Source: Faecalibacterium sp. UBA1819
GTDB lineage: Bacteria > Bacillota > Clostridia > Oscillospirales > Ruminococcaceae
Length of the DNA stretch: 64,000 nt
NCBI GenBank assembly: GCA_002315015.1
Contig: DCEX01000012.1
Span: 73,236-137,235 of the forward strand
Direction: 5' to 3'
Below, piece by piece: positions 49,352 through 60,564 of the stretch; position 1 is the first letter of the stretch; each line of letters starts with the position of its first letter. The translations under genes and the position numbers were made by a program. The notes below the pieces were generated by a model. It worked only from the letters and a program-made list of their open reading frames with translations, made no database searches and had not been told where the DNA came from.

Positions 49352-49649
49352 AAACACAACGATATGGAAGAGTAGAAGGGTTTCACCTTTTCAGAGAGAT
49401 GTTGGCTGCTGCGAAACATTAAGGGAATCTTTTGAAAATCACCATGGAGTGGCTGCAAGAACATGAACTTAGTAAATGCAGACGGGTACTCCCGTAACAG
49501 AGTTAGGATGTGTTGGCATCCAAAGGGCATCCCGAACGGGGTGAAAAAGAGTGGTACCGCGGAAGGTTAAACAAGGCATATTTAACACTTTCGTCTCTTT
49601 GCTTTTATCCGATTTTTTTGGATTGCAAAGAAGACGGGGGTGTTTTTTC
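49352..49649 (+). promoter_or_regulatory. T-box riboswitch, isoleucine specifier likely
   Basis: The T-box core is AGAGTGGTACCGCGG at 49548-49562; TGGT can pair with an ACCA tRNA end. Stem I has CAGAGAGATGTT and AAACAT arms, then a specifier loop TTGAAAATCACCATGGAG. Aligning this loop with the Tyr leader in this window by the shared GGAG anchor puts ATC (Ile, 49438-49440) opposite TAC. A GACGGGTACTCCCGT stem precedes the core. This predicts that uncharged tRNA-Ile turns on the whole ilv-leu operon. Confidence 0.88.
49585..49649 (+). terminator. Conditional terminator of the ilv T-box
   Basis: A long stem from ACACTTTCGTCTCTTTGC (49585-49602) to GCAAAGAAGACGGGGGTGT (49625-49643) with G-U pairs and one bulge, followed by TTTTT. 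The 5' arm starts 23 bases after the T-box core. Confidence 0.85.
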
Positions 49650-49732
49650 TTTTCGGGGGAATTTGAAAGAGGTGTGCCGGGCGCACACGCTGCTTTTTAC
49701 TTTGCAAAGCGGCAATGGTTGGGAGGTATCGT

Positions 49733-51439
49733 ATGCATACAGATGCAGGAAAAATGATGACGGGTGCCAGAATTGTCATTGAAACGCTGATTGAACAGCA
49801 AGTGACGGATGTTTTTGGTTATCCCGGCGGACAGGTTTTAAATATTTATGATGAGCTGTATCTTGCACAAGATCGCATTCATCATGTGCTCACTGCGCAC
49901 GAGCAGGGAGCGGCACACGCTGCCGACGGTTATTCCCGCGCAACGGGAAAGGTGGGTGTGGTCATTGCGACATCGGGCCCGGGGGCGACAAACTTGGTAA
50001 CGGGGCTTGCGACCGCTATGCTGGACTCCATTCCTATGGTGGCCATTACGGGCAATGTGCCCACTTCTTTAATCGGTAAGGACAGTTTTCAGGAGATCAA
50101 CATTACTGGCATTACGCTGCCGATTACCAAGCACAACTATTTTGTAACGGACATCAATGAGCTGGCAGACACCATCCGTGAGGCATTTCAAATTGCAAAA
50201 TCCGGTCGTCCCGGCCCGGTTTTAATTGATATTCCCAAGGATGTTCAGGTGGCAAAATGCGAATTTTGTTACAAAGGCGTGGTTCCGTTTGTAGAGCAGT
50301 ACGAAGCGTCCGACGAGGAAATTGACCGCGCGGTGCAGCTGATTAACAGCTGCGAACGGCCGTATATTTACATCGGAGGCGGTGCGGCAGGCGCAGCCAT
50401 GACAAAGGATATTATTGCCCTGGCCGAAAAGATTGACGGCTATGTAGGATGTACCTTTATGGGGCTTTCTGCCATGTCCAACTCTTACGAGCGCTTTTTG
50501 GGGATGCAGGGAATGCACGGTGCTTATGCTGCCTCGATGGCCAACAAAGAAGCCGACTTGATTATCGGTGTCGGTGTGCGTTTCAGTGACCGCGCGACCG
50601 GCAATGTGCAGAAATATGCGCAAAAAGCTAAAATTATTCAGCTGGATACCGACCTTTCCGAAATCAATAAAAACGTGAAAGTGGATATTGGGATTATCGG
50701 AGATATTGTTTCTTCGTTCTCGCGCATTTTAAACCGTTGTGAGCCGCAAAAACGCCCTGAGTGGACAGCGCTGGTCAATGAGTTTAAAGCAAGAGGGGAA
50801 GAAGTTCGCCGCCAAGAGGAAGAAGCTGCGGGAGATGCTCTGACACCGAAGAAGATTTTTGACGTCATCAACGAGGTCAAAGATGCAGACACTGTCATTG
50901 CAACAGACGTCGGTCAGCACCAGATGTGGACGGCGCAATATGTCACCTTTGAAAGAACACGCCGCTTTGCCTCCAGCGGCGGCCTCGGAACAATGGGGTA
51001 TGGTCTTGGAGGAGCGATTGGCGCACAAATCGGCAGCGGCGACCGCACCGTGCTGATCACGGGTGACGGCAGCTTTGGCATGAATCTGAACGAGCTGGCC
51101 ACAGCAGTGTCGTATCGAACGCCGGTGGCGATTGTTATTTTGAATAACGGTGTGCTGGGCATGGTGCGCCAGTGGCAAACGCTGTTTTATGAAAAGCGTT
51201 ATTCCAATACGGTGTTGGATCGCAAAACCGATTTTGTTAAGTTAGCCGAAGCATTTGGCCTTCCCGGTGTGCGCGTGACAACGCAGGAGGAATTCCGCAA
51301 GGCGTTTGAAGAGGCCATGCAATGCGACGGCCCTTACTTAATTGATACCATCATTGATAAAGATGAGTTTGTTTTGCCGATGCTGCCTCCCGGCGGTTCG
51401 ATTGACGATATTATCATATCCAAGGAGGTGAGCGTGTGA
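49733..51439 (+). CDS. ilvB: Acetolactate synthase large subunit
   Basis: 568 residues, ThDP enzyme joining two pyruvates, or pyruvate and 2-oxobutyrate. VFGYPGGQVLNIYDEL, the catalytic Glu in HEQGAAHAADGYSRATG, and the ThDP motif GDGSFGMNLNELATAV with MVRQWQ are present. An FAD domain lies in the middle. It belongs to the anabolic class (partner ilvN follows). The start MHTDAG at 49733 follows GGGAGGTATC. Its stop overlaps the ilvN start (GTGA). Confidence 0.96.
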   Translation: MHTDAGKMMTGARIVIETLIEQQVTDVFGYPGGQVLNIYDELYLAQDRIHHVLTAHEQGAAHAADGYSRATGKVGVVIATSGPGATNLVTGLATAMLDSIPMVAITGNVPTSLIGKDSFQEINITGITLPITKHNYFVTDINELADTIREAFQIAKSGRPGPVLIDIPKDVQVAKCEFCYKGVVPFVEQYEASDEEIDRAVQLINSCERPYIYIGGGAAGAAMTKDIIALAEKIDGYVGCTFMGLSAMSNSYERFLGMQGMHGAYAASMANKEADLIIGVGVRFSDRATGNVQKYAQKAKIIQLDTDLSEINKNVKVDIGIIGDIVSSFSRILNRCEPQKRPEWTALVNEFKARGEEVRRQEEEAAGDALTPKKIFDVINEVKDADTVIATDVGQHQMWTAQYVTFERTRRFASSGGLGTMGYGLGGAIGAQIGSGDRTVLITGDGSFGMNLNELATAVSYRTPVAIVILNNGVLGMVRQWQTLFYEKRYSNTVLDRKTDFVKLAEAFGLPGVRVTTQEEFRKAFEEAMQCDGPYLIDTIIDKDEFVLPMLPPGGSIDDIIISKEVSV

Positions 51440-51927
51440 ATCGTTTTGTGATTGCGGCTTATGTCGAAAATAAATATGGCGTATTAACGAGAGTTTCCGG
51501 CCTGTTTATGCGCAAGGGGTTCAACATTGACTCACTGACTGTGGGTGAAACGGATGACCCAGCTTACTCGCGTATTACGATTACGCACCGCGGAGATGAT
51601 TATGCGAAGGAGCAGCTGATCAATCAGCTGAAAAAGCTCTACAATGTGAAGAATGTTGTGCTGCTGGAACACGACAAAACGGTAGAGCGGGAGCTGATGC
51701 TGGTAAAGGTAAAAAATTCGCCGGAAAACCGCAGCGAAGTAATGGCTGCCGCACAGGTGTACCGGGCAAAAATTATTGATTACAACCCGAAAACGCTGTG
51801 CGTGGAAGTGACAGGCGAGCCCAGCAAAATTGATGCCTTTATTGAAGTGGTGAAACCGCTCGGCATCATTGAAATGTGCAGGACGGGTGTTGTGGCTTTG
51901 GAAAGAAACCGCAGCATTACGGAATAA
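51436..51927 (+). CDS. ilvN: Acetolactate synthase small (regulatory) subunit
   Basis: 163 residues, GTG start preceded by CAAGGAGGTGAGC. Two domains: an N-terminal ACT domain (VENKYGVLTRVSGLFMRKGFNIDSL) and a C-terminal IlvH-type domain (KPLGIIEMCRTGVVAL). It activates the large subunit and gives feedback inhibition by valine. It is translationally coupled to ilvB and lies 28 bases before ilvC. Confidence 0.95.
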   Translation: MNRFVIAAYVENKYGVLTRVSGLFMRKGFNIDSLTVGETDDPAYSRITITHRGDDYAKEQLINQLKKLYNVKNVVLLEHDKTVERELMLVKVKNSPENRSEVMAAAQVYRAKIIDYNPKTLCVEVTGEPSKIDAFIEVVKPLGIIEMCRTGVVALERNRSITE

Positions 51928-51940
51928 ATTTTAAAATTAG

Positions 51941-52972
<1,032 letters not shown>

Positions 52973-52987
52973 AAGGCGGTATTGATC

Positions 52988-54652
52988 ATGGTGAAGGAAA
53001 ATATTGTCGAAGGATTTCACAATGCGCCGCACCGTTCGCTCTATCATGCATTAGGCATGACAAAGGAGGAGCAGGCAAGGCCGTTAATCGGCATCGTCAG
53101 CTCTTATAACGAAATTGTGCCCGGCCACATGAACCTCGATAAAATTGTTGAGGCAGTCAAGCTGGGCGTCGCAATGGCAGGGGGAACACCGATTGTGTTC
53201 CCCGCCATCGCAGTGTGTGACGGAATTGCTATGGGACATACGGGAATGAAATATTCCCTGATTACGCGCGATATTATTGCCGATTCCACAGAGGCGATGG
53301 TGCGTGCGCATGGCTTCGACGGCCTTGTCATGGTTCCTAACTGTGACAAAAATGTTCCCGGCCTGTTAATGGCGGCAGCGCGCTTGAATATTCCTACTAT
53401 TTTTGTCAGCGGCGGACCGATGCTGGCAGGTCGTGTCGACGGAAAGAAAACAAGCCTTTCCAGCATGTTTGAAGCCGTAGGCGCCTATAAAGCTGGTAAA
53501 ATTGACGAAAGGCAGCTCACAGTATGTGAGGAGAACACCTGCCCAACCTGCGGTTCTTGTTCCGGTATGTACACTGCCAATTCGATGAACTGCTTAACAG
53601 AAGTGTTGGGTATGGGTCTGCGCGGCAACGGCACCATCCCCGCTGTTTATTCCGCTCGTATTGAGCTGGCAAAACACGCGGGTATGCAGGTGATGGAGCT
53701 GGTGAAAAACAACATTTGCCCCAGAGATATCATGACGTGTGCCGCCATTCGCAACGCATTGACGGCGGATATGGCGCTGGGCTGTTCCACCAACAGTATG
53801 CTGCATCTGCCCGCCATTGCCAATGAGTGCGGTGTGGAATGGAACCTCGATTTGGCCAATGAAATCAGCGAAAAAACGCCCAATTTGTGCCATTTAGCGC
53901 CCGCGGGCCATACCTACATGGAGGATCTGAATGAGGCTGGCGGCGTTTATGCTGTTTTGAAAGAAATTTCTAAGCTTGGCTTGCTCGACACAAGCGTAAT
54001 GACCTGCACAGGGAAAACGCTGGGCGAGAACATTGCCGACGCGGTCAACCGTGACCCGGACGTGATTCGTCCCGTGGAAAATCCGTACAGCAAAACCGGT
54101 GGAATTGCTGTTTTGCGCGGCAATTTGGCACCCGACGGCTGCGTGGTAAAACGCAGTGCGGTTGCTCCGGAAATGCTGGTGCATGAAGGCCCAGCCAAGG
54201 TGTTTGAAAGCGAGGAAGAAGCCATTGCGGCCATTTACGGCGGCAAGATTGAAAAAGGCGACGTGGTTGTTATCCGTTATGAAGGCCCGTCAGGTGGTCC
54301 GGGAATGCGCGAAATGCTTTCCCCGACTTCTGCTATTGCCGGAATGGGTCTGGATAAGGATGTTGCGCTCATCACCGACGGGCGCTTTTCCGGGGCGACA
54401 CGTGGCGCGTCAATCGGGCATGTATCGCCGGAAGCAGTGCGTGGCGGTTTGATTGCTTATGTGCAAAACGGCGATCGCATCGCCATTAACATTCCCGAAT
54501 ATTCGATTGAATTAAAAGTGGACGAGGCCGAGCTGCAAAAGCGCCGCGAAACCATGGCTATTCAAAGGAAAACCGGATTAAAGGGTTGTCTGGCTCGGTA
54601 TGCGGCACAAGTTTCATCGGCAGACCGCGGCGCGGTGATCAATGAATTTTAA
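52988..54652 (+). CDS. ilvD: Dihydroxy-acid dehydratase
   Basis: 554 residues, an iron-sulfur dehydratase of valine and isoleucine synthesis. Cluster cysteines lie in [13 protein letters not shown] and [18 protein letters not shown]. The C-terminal swivel domain has [19 protein letters not shown] and [22 protein letters not shown]. The ATG at 52988 is spaced 9-11 bases from AAAAGGCGG; a TTG 6 bases upstream is in frame but closer to the ribosome site. A strong hairpin without T-run follows the gene. Confidence 0.96.
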   Translation: MVKENIVEGFHNAPHRSLYHALGMTKEEQARPLIGIVSSYNEIVPGHMNLDKIVEAVKLGVAMAGGTPIVFPAIAVCDGIAMGHTGMKYSLITRDIIADSTEAMVRAHGFDGLVMVPNCDKNVPGLLMAAARLNIPTIFVSGGPMLAGRVDGKKTSLSSMFEAVGAYKAGKIDERQLTVCEENTCPTCGSCSGMYTANSMNCLTEVLGMGLRGNGTIPAVYSARIELAKHAGMQVMELVKNNICPRDIMTCAAIRNALTADMALGCSTNSMLHLPAIANECGVEWNLDLANEISEKTPNLCHLAPAGHTYMEDLNEAGGVYAVLKEISKLGLLDTSVMTCTGKTLGENIADAVNRDPDVIRPVENPYSKTGGIAVLRGNLAPDGCVVKRSAVAPEMLVHEGPAKVFESEEEAIAAIYGGKIEKGDVVVIRYEGPSGGPGMREMLSPTSAIAGMGLDKDVALITDGRFSGATRGASIGHVSPEAVRGGLIAYVQNGDRIAINIPEYSIELKVDEAELQKRRETMAIQRKTGLKGCLARYAAQVSSADRGAVINEF

Positions 54653-54705
54653 AACATATTTTTATATCGGCAGGTAACGGTTGCTTCGATATAAAACAAA
54701 GCAGC

Positions 54706-54736
54706 GTCCCGCATACGCTTTTTGCGTATGCGGGAC
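54706..54736. repeat. Perfect 13-base hairpin after ilvD
   Basis: GTCCCGCATACGC and GCGTATGCGGGAC surround a TTTTT loop. There is no T-run after it on the plus strand, so it is not a normal terminator; it may stabilise the ilvBNCD message or mark a processing point within the operon. Confidence 0.7.
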
Positions 54737-54788
54737 ATGCATCAAAAGGAGCGGAGTTTCCGCTTGTTGGGTTTAAAGGGATGAAGGT

Positions 54789-55976
54789 ATGAAAGAGATG
54801 TGTGGCATAGAGCTTGCTTGTGAGCTGTCGTCATTGGCCGTGTTTCGCAATGTTTTACATCTTGCGCCAATGCAGGCGTTATTGCGCTATTTAACTTGTA
54901 ATGGAGAGGTGCGGGAAAAAATTTCTCTGTTTGGGGACTTTGTATTTTCTTTGGCCGAAGATCAAAACGATTTTTCAGCTTTTTTGCGGCGAGCGGTTTT
55001 TGAGGATGAAAACATGTACGTCAAGGCTGCGGCGCGCCATGAAACAGCGCCCCCGTCACTTGCGGAAAATGCCCGGCATGAACTGCAAGTGTTCACGCAT
55101 TTAAGCACACTGACACCCGCACAGTTGTGTGCCAATATCCGCTATGACGGCTTCTTGCCGCAATTTGAAAATCATTTTGTGGATTTTGAAAAAGAATATC
55201 AGCTGCGTTTACAGCAAATTGATCGCTACGGATATGGGGTGTTTTCGTCTGCGGCCATGTTTTATGTGGCCGATGGAAATATTCTCCCCGTGCGGCGGGC
55301 TGCGCAGCAGGAAATAGAAAACTTCGTCGGCTATGAGGACGAACGCCGAAAAGTATTTGATAACACCAGAGCACTTTGCGAGGGCCGTCCCGCTGCCAAT
55401 GTGCTGCTTTACGGCGATGCAGGCACGGGTAAATCGTCCACAGTAAAAGCATGTGTGAAGCGCTTTTTTGATCAGGGCGTTCGCTTAATTGAACTGCGCA
55501 AAGATCAGCTTTTAAGCCTTTCGTCTGTGATGGAGAAAGTGGCGGACAATCCGCTGAAATTTATCATTTTTATTGATGACCTTTCTTTTAACAAGAACGA
55601 TGATTCTTTCAGTATGCTGAAAGCTGCTTTGGAAGGTTCGGTGGCAACAAAAGCGTCGAATGCGGTAATTTATGCCACCAGCAACCGCCGACATATTGTA
55701 AAGGAAAGCTTTTCCGACCGTGACAGCGGTGATGATATTCACCGTGCTGATACAACGCAGGAATTGATGTCGCTTTCCGATCGCTTTGGCTTAACCGTGT
55801 ATTTCGCAAAGCCGGACAAGCAGCTGTATTTGCAGATTGTCCACTGCCTTGCAAGAAAGAACGGCTTGGAAATTGAGCCGGAGTTTTTGGAGCAAAAAGC
55901 AGAAGAATTTGCCCTGCGAAAAGGCAGTCGTTCGCCTCGTGCAGCAGAGCAGTTGATTCACAGCTTAATGGAGTGA
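54789..55976 (+). CDS. DUF815 family AAA+ ATPase
   Basis: 395 residues. Residues 1-170 form a helical domain specific to the family. The AAA+ part has Walker A GDAGTGKS at 209-216, Walker B FIIFIDDLSF near 258-265, and a sensor-like YATSNRRHIVKE about residue 297, followed by SLSDRFGLTVYFAKP. The DUF815 role is unknown. It sits between ilvD and ilvA, in the same direction, and its stop is 12 bases before ilvA, so at least the downstream part is cotranscribed. No Cys or membrane segments stand out. Confidence 0.88.
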   Translation: MKEMCGIELACELSSLAVFRNVLHLAPMQALLRYLTCNGEVREKISLFGDFVFSLAEDQNDFSAFLRRAVFEDENMYVKAAARHETAPPSLAENARHELQVFTHLSTLTPAQLCANIRYDGFLPQFENHFVDFEKEYQLRLQQIDRYGYGVFSSAAMFYVADGNILPVRRAAQQEIENFVGYEDERRKVFDNTRALCEGRPAANVLLYGDAGTGKSSTVKACVKRFFDQGVRLIELRKDQLLSLSSVMEKVADNPLKFIIFIDDLSFNKNDDSFSMLKAALEGSVATKASNAVIYATSNRRHIVKESFSDRDSGDDIHRADTTQELMSLSDRFGLTVYFAKPDKQLYLQIVHCLARKNGLEIEPEFLEQKAEEFALRKGSRSPRAAEQLIHSLME

Positions 55977-55987
55977 GGGCAGGAAAG

Positions 55988-57196
55988 ATGAGCAAAGAAA
56001 AACGATTGACACTGGATCATGTTTATAAGGCTAATTATATTTTGCGCAGTGTGGTGCGCCAAACGGATGTCTTGTATGCGCCCAAGTTAAAGCCGGGGAC
56101 AGAGCTTTATCTGAAAACGGAAAATTTGCAGGTAACAGGTTCTTTTAAAGTGCGCGGCGCTTACTACAAGATGTCGCAGCTGACACAGGAGGAACGTGAA
56201 CGAGGTGTGATTGCCTGTTCGGCGGGAAACCATGCGCAGGGCGTTGCTTTGGCTGCACAGAAAAACGGTATTAAGGCTGTGATTTGTCTGCCGGACGGTG
56301 CGCCAATCTCCAAAGTAGAAGCAACCCGCAGCTATGGCGCAGAAATTTGTTTAGTAGAGGGCGTTTATGATGACGCTTATCAAAAAGCACAGCAGCTGCG
56401 CGATGAAAAAGGCTACACCTTTATTCACCCGTTTGACGACCCTGATGTGATTGCGGGGCAGGGAACAATCGCGCTGGAGCTGGCTGAGCAAGTGCCCGAT
56501 ATGGATGCTGTGATTGTGCCGATTGGCGGCGGCGGGCTGATTTCCGGCATTGCCTATACCTTGAAAAATTTGAACCCAAATGTTAAAATTTACGGTGTAC
56601 AGGCTTCGGGCGCACCGTCCATGCTGAACTCGATTCACGATGCCCATATCGAAACACTCGATTCCGTATTTACTATTGCTGACGGTATTGCGGTGAAGCA
56701 GCCCGGTTCCATTACTTACGACCTTTGCTCGAAATATGTCGATGAAATTGTCACCGTGACCGACGACGAAATTTCAGCGGCCATTTTGGCTCTGATGGAG
56801 CAGCATAAGCTGGTAACAGAGGGGGCAGGCGCAGTGGCAGTTGCGGCTGCAATGTTCGGGAAAATGGATTTAACCGGCAAAAAGACGGTTTGCCTGTTGT
56901 CCGGCGGCAACATTGATGTAACCATTTTGTCCCGTGTGATTACGCGAGGCCTTTTAATGTCGGGAAGAAGCTGCCAGCTGAATATTGAGCTGGTGGATAA
57001 GCCCGGTCAGCTGATGAAGGTGTCGCGAATTATTGCCGAGCAGGGCGGAAACGTGACGGCGGTTCATCATGAACATTCCAATGAGGGCTCGGACGTAAAC
57101 GGCTGCTATTTGCGCCTGACTTTGGAAACGAAGAATTTTGAGCACATTGAAAAAATTAAGAATGCATTGACAAACGTGGGAATTAAAATGATTTAA
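55988..57196 (+). CDS. ilvA: Threonine ammonia-lyase with ACT domain
   Basis: 402 residues, PLP fold type II. It converts threonine to 2-oxobutyrate, the entry to isoleucine. PLP Lys is K54 in GSFKVRGAYYKM; SAGNHAQGVALAA and the GGGGLISGIA phosphate loop follow. The C-terminal 75 residues form a single ACT domain (QLNIELVDKPGQLMKVSRIIAEQGGNV), shorter than the double domain of E. coli IlvA; ACT-bearing short forms can be isoleucine- or valine-regulated. The operon position argues for the biosynthetic role. The start at 55988 follows GAGGGCAGGAAAG. Confidence 0.92.
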   Translation: MSKEKRLTLDHVYKANYILRSVVRQTDVLYAPKLKPGTELYLKTENLQVTGSFKVRGAYYKMSQLTQEERERGVIACSAGNHAQGVALAAQKNGIKAVICLPDGAPISKVEATRSYGAEICLVEGVYDDAYQKAQQLRDEKGYTFIHPFDDPDVIAGQGTIALELAEQVPDMDAVIVPIGGGGLISGIAYTLKNLNPNVKIYGVQASGAPSMLNSIHDAHIETLDSVFTIADGIAVKQPGSITYDLCSKYVDEIVTVTDDEISAAILALMEQHKLVTEGAGAVAVAAAMFGKMDLTGKKTVCLLSGGNIDVTILSRVITRGLLMSGRSCQLNIELVDKPGQLMKVSRIIAEQGGNVTAVHHEHSNEGSDVNGCYLRLTLETKNFEHIEKIKNALTNVGIKMI

Positions 57197-57228
57197 TTGC
57201 TGCGTAACAGGTAAGAGAGGGGTTATTG

Positions 57229-57606
57229 ATGATGGAAAAAGTAACAACAACGGATGCGCCCGGCGCAATTGGACCGTATTCTCAGGCTGTGATTCACGAA
57301 GGTGTCGTGTACACCTCCGGCCAAATTGCATTGGACCCGGCGGCGGGAACGCTGGTGGGTGAGGATGTAACAGCCCAGACCGAGCGTGTGATGAAAAACT
57401 TGGCAGCCGTTTTGAAAGCGGCCGGAACGTCTTTTGATAACGTGATCAAGACGACTTGCTTTTTGGCGGATATGAATGACTTTGCCGCTTTTAATGAGGT
57501 GTATGGCTCGTATATCAGTAATGCTCCCGCACGCAGCTGTGTGGCAGTAAAAGCATTGCCGAAGGGCGCTTTGGTGGAAGTGGAAGTGATTGCCGCGATT
57601 GAATAA
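57229..57606 (+). CDS. ridA: RidA-family enamine/imine deaminase
   Basis: 125 residues. GAIGPYSQAV, VYTSGQIALDP and the C-terminal PARSCVAVKALPKGALVEVEVIA with the conserved Arg are RidA hallmarks. RidA hydrolyses reactive 2-aminoacrylate and related enamines released by PLP dehydratases such as the upstream IlvA, protecting other PLP enzymes and speeding 2-oxobutyrate release. Two Met codons (57229, 57232) are possible; GAGAGGGG fits both. It lies 32 bases after ilvA and 20 before leuA. Confidence 0.95.
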   Translation: MMEKVTTTDAPGAIGPYSQAVIHEGVVYTSGQIALDPAAGTLVGEDVTAQTERVMKNLAAVLKAAGTSFDNVIKTTCFLADMNDFAAFNEVYGSYISNAPARSCVAVKALPKGALVEVEVIAAIE

Positions 57607-57626
57607 CGAAGAAAGGAGAGGTTGAA

Positions 57627-59294
57627 GTGCAAAACACACAAAAGTATACAAGACAGTTTTTTCCGGTAAAGAATCCCACAAGGCGCTGGGCGGATAAAAC
57701 CTATATCGAAAAAGCGCCCACTTGGTGTTCTGTGGACTTGCGTGACGGCAATCAGTCGCTGATCATTCCCATGAGCCTAGAGGAAAAGCTGGACTTTTTC
57801 CGCTTGCTGGTCAAAGTGGGCTTTAAAGAAATTGAAGTTGGCTTTCCGGCAGCTTCGGAAACGGAATACACCTTCCTGCGCACATTGATTGAGCAGGATA
57901 TGATTCCCGACGATGTGACTGTACAGGTACTGACGCAAAGCCGTGAGCATATTATCCGCAAAACGTTTGAAGCGCTGAAGGGCTGTAAAAACGCCATTGT
58001 ACACTTGTACAACTCAACCTCTCTGGCACAGCGGGAACAGGTATTCCGCAAATCCAAAGAGGAAATCATTCAGATCGCCGTGGAAGGGGCGAAACTGTTT
58101 GAAAAAATTGCTGCCGAGACCGGTACGGCTTACCGCTACGAATATTCGCCGGAATCCTTCACAGGGACAGAGCCGGAGTTTGCGCTGGAAATCTGCAACG
58201 CTGTGCTGGATGTCTGGAAGCCGACCCCGGAGCGCAAGGCAATCATCAACTTGCCTGTCACAGTGGAATTGTCCTCTCCGCACGTTTATGCCGACCAAGT
58301 GGAACACATGTGCGACCACTTGAAGTACCGCGATGCACTGGAGGTTTCTCTGCATCCGCATAATGACCGCGGCTGTGCCGTGGCAGATTCCGAGCTGGGC
58401 CTTTTGGCGGGCGCTGACCGCATTGAAGGAACGCTGTTTGGCAACGGTGAGCGCACGGGCAATGTGGACATCATCACTTTGGCCTTGAACATGTATGCGC
58501 AGGGCGTTGAGCCGAACCTCGACTTTTCCAATATGCCGGAAATTACCGCGCTGTATGAGCGCGTCACAAGAATGCAGGTATATGACCGTCAGCCGTATGC
58601 GGGTAAGCTTGTGTTTGCGGCGTTCTCCGGCTCGCATCAGGATGCCATTGCAAAAGGTATGAAGTGGCGTGAAGAAAAACAGTGTGATGTGTGGACTGTG
58701 CCCTATCTGCCGATTGACCCGCAGGATGTAGGGCGTGAATACGAAACGGATGTCATTCGTATCAACTCGCAGTCCGGCAAAGGCGGCATTGGCTATTTGC
58801 TGGAGCATCAATTTGGCTATGTGCTTCCGGTGCAGATGCGCGAAGATGTGGGTTATACAGTAAAAAGTGTTTCCGACCACGCCCATGCAGAGCTTTCGCC
58901 GCAAGAGGTATTGGATGTCTTTACAGACAACTATGTCAACATCAATCATCACATTAAACTGCTGGATTATCACTTTGTGCGCACGCCCGAGATTTATGTT
59001 ACGCTGGCTGTCGAAGTGGACGGACAGCCTAAAGCGCTCACTGCTTCGGGCAACGGCCGCTTGGATGCCGTCAGCAATGCAGTGAAAAAAGAGCTGGGTA
59101 TCTCATTCTCAGAGCTGACTTACGAGGAGCACGCTCTGACAAGAGGTTCTTCCGCACAGGCGATTACTTATGTCAGCATTACCATGGACAACGGCAAAAA
59201 GGTTTGGGGTGCCGGCATTCATGATGATATTATTGCTTCGTCGATCAACGCGCTGTTCTCGGCGCTGAACCGAAGCATTGGAGGGGGAAAATAA
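57627..59294 (+). CDS. leuA: 2-isopropylmalate synthase (LeuA2 type)
   Basis: 555 residues, GTG start with AAAGGAGAGG upstream. It condenses acetyl-CoA and 2-ketoisovalerate, first step of leucine synthesis. The start region [28 protein letters not shown] is typical of the longer fungal/actinobacterial-like subclass rather than the 515-residue E. coli type. [22 protein letters not shown] (metal His pair) and [14 protein letters not shown] are present. A C-terminal regulatory domain, normally leucine-sensing, spans roughly residues 430-555. Confidence 0.95.
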   Translation: MQNTQKYTRQFFPVKNPTRRWADKTYIEKAPTWCSVDLRDGNQSLIIPMSLEEKLDFFRLLVKVGFKEIEVGFPAASETEYTFLRTLIEQDMIPDDVTVQVLTQSREHIIRKTFEALKGCKNAIVHLYNSTSLAQREQVFRKSKEEIIQIAVEGAKLFEKIAAETGTAYRYEYSPESFTGTEPEFALEICNAVLDVWKPTPERKAIINLPVTVELSSPHVYADQVEHMCDHLKYRDALEVSLHPHNDRGCAVADSELGLLAGADRIEGTLFGNGERTGNVDIITLALNMYAQGVEPNLDFSNMPEITALYERVTRMQVYDRQPYAGKLVFAAFSGSHQDAIAKGMKWREEKQCDVWTVPYLPIDPQDVGREYETDVIRINSQSGKGGIGYLLEHQFGYVLPVQMREDVGYTVKSVSDHAHAELSPQEVLDVFTDNYVNINHHIKLLDYHFVRTPEIYVTLAVEVDGQPKALTASGNGRLDAVSNAVKKELGISFSELTYEEHALTRGSSAQAITYVSITMDNGKKVWGAGIHDDIIASSINALFSALNRSIGGGK

Positions 59295-59298
59295 AGTT

Positions 59299-60564
59299 AT
59301 GGGAATGACAATGACGCAAAAAATTCTGGCGGCGCACGCTGGGCTGGACAAGGTGGAAGCCGGCCAGCTCATCAGCGCTAAGCTGGATCTCGTTTTGGGC
59401 AACGATATTACGACGCCCGTTGCCGTAAACGAGTTCCGCAAAGCCGGTTTTGACAAAATTTTCGACAAGGATAAGGTTGCCATTGTGCTCGATCACTTTG
59501 TGCCCAACAAAGACATCAAGGCCGCCGAACAATCCAAGCAGTGCCGCGAATTTGCCTGTCAGCACTGCGTGAGCCATTTTTACGATGTGGGCAAAATGGG
59601 CATTGAACACGCCTTGCTCCCGGAGCAGGGCGTGGTAACGGCGGGCGACTGCATCATTGGTGCAGACAGCCACACCTGTACTTATGGCGCACTCGGTGCA
59701 TTTTCCACAGGCGTAGGCAGTACGGATATGGCTGCCGGTATGGCAACGGGAACGGCGTGGTTTAAAGTGCCGTCCGCACTGCGTTTTGAGTTAAAGGGCA
59801 AGCTTCGCCCGGAGTGCAGCGGCAAGGATGTCATCCTTTCCATTATCGGACAAATCGGTGTGGACGGTGCGCTTTACAAGAGCATGGAGTTTACTGGCGA
59901 GGGCGTTGCAGCGTTAAGCATGGATGACCGTCTTTGCATTTGCAATATGGCGATTGAAGCCGGTGCGAAAAACGGCATTTTCCCGGTAGATGATGTCACA
60001 ATGGCATATTTGGAAGGCCGCAGCGAAAGAACGCCCGTCATTTATCAGGCGGATGAGGATGCTGTTTACGAAAAGACAATTAAAATTGACCTTTCCGCGC
60101 TGGAGCCGACGGTGGCTTGCCCGCATTTGCCGGAAAATACTCGTCCCGCCAAAGAGCTGAAAGATATTAAGATTGACCAAGTTGTTATCGGCAGCTGCAC
60201 CAATGGCCGTATGGAAGATATGGAAACCGCCTATCGTATTTTAAAAGGTAAGAAAATTGCCGACGGCGTGCGCTGCATTGTCATTCCTGCTACCATGCAG
60301 ATTATGCGCGACTGTGTGGAAAAGGGAATTGTGACGGCGTTGATTGATGCCGGTGCAGTAGTCTCTACCCCGACCTGCGGGCCGTGTCTTGGCGGTTATA
60401 TGGGTATTTTGGCAGCGGGCGAGCGCTGTGTTGCTACCACCAATCGCAACTTTGTGGGCCGCATGGGACATGTCGACAGTGAAATTTACCTTGCAAGCCC
60501 CGCAACCGCCGCAGCCAGTGCATTGACCGGCTATATTACCGCACCGCAGGAGGGACAAGTATGA
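59299..60564 (+). CDS. leuC: 3-isopropylmalate dehydratase large subunit
   Basis: 421 residues, the [4Fe-4S] subunit of isopropylmalate isomerase. [13 protein letters not shown] opens the protein; cluster cysteines lie in [13 protein letters not shown] and [36 protein letters not shown] matches the aconitase superfamily. GGAGGGGGAAAATAAAG precedes the ATG at 59299; a second Met two codons later is also possible. Its stop overlaps the leuD start by 4 bases. Confidence 0.96.
   Translation: MGMTMTQKILAAHAGLDKVEAGQLISAKLDLVLGNDITTPVAVNEFRKAGFDKIFDKDKVAIVLDHFVPNKDIKAAEQSKQCREFACQHCVSHFYDVGKMGIEHALLPEQGVVTAGDCIIGADSHTCTYGALGAFSTGVGSTDMAAGMATGTAWFKVPSALRFELKGKLRPECSGKDVILSIIGQIGVDGALYKSMEFTGEGVAALSMDDRLCICNMAIEAGAKNGIFPVDDVTMAYLEGRSERTPVIYQADEDAVYEKTIKIDLSALEPTVACPHLPENTRPAKELKDIKIDQVVIGSCTNGRMEDMETAYRILKGKKIADGVRCIVIPATMQIMRDCVEKGIVTALIDAGAVVSTPTCGPCLGGYMGILAAGERCVATTNRNFVGRMGHVDSEIYLASPATAAASALTGYITAPQEGQV

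Noticed and set aside
58014..58973. Minus-strand frame of 319 codons opposite leuA
   Set aside because: Antisense shadow; no motif seen.
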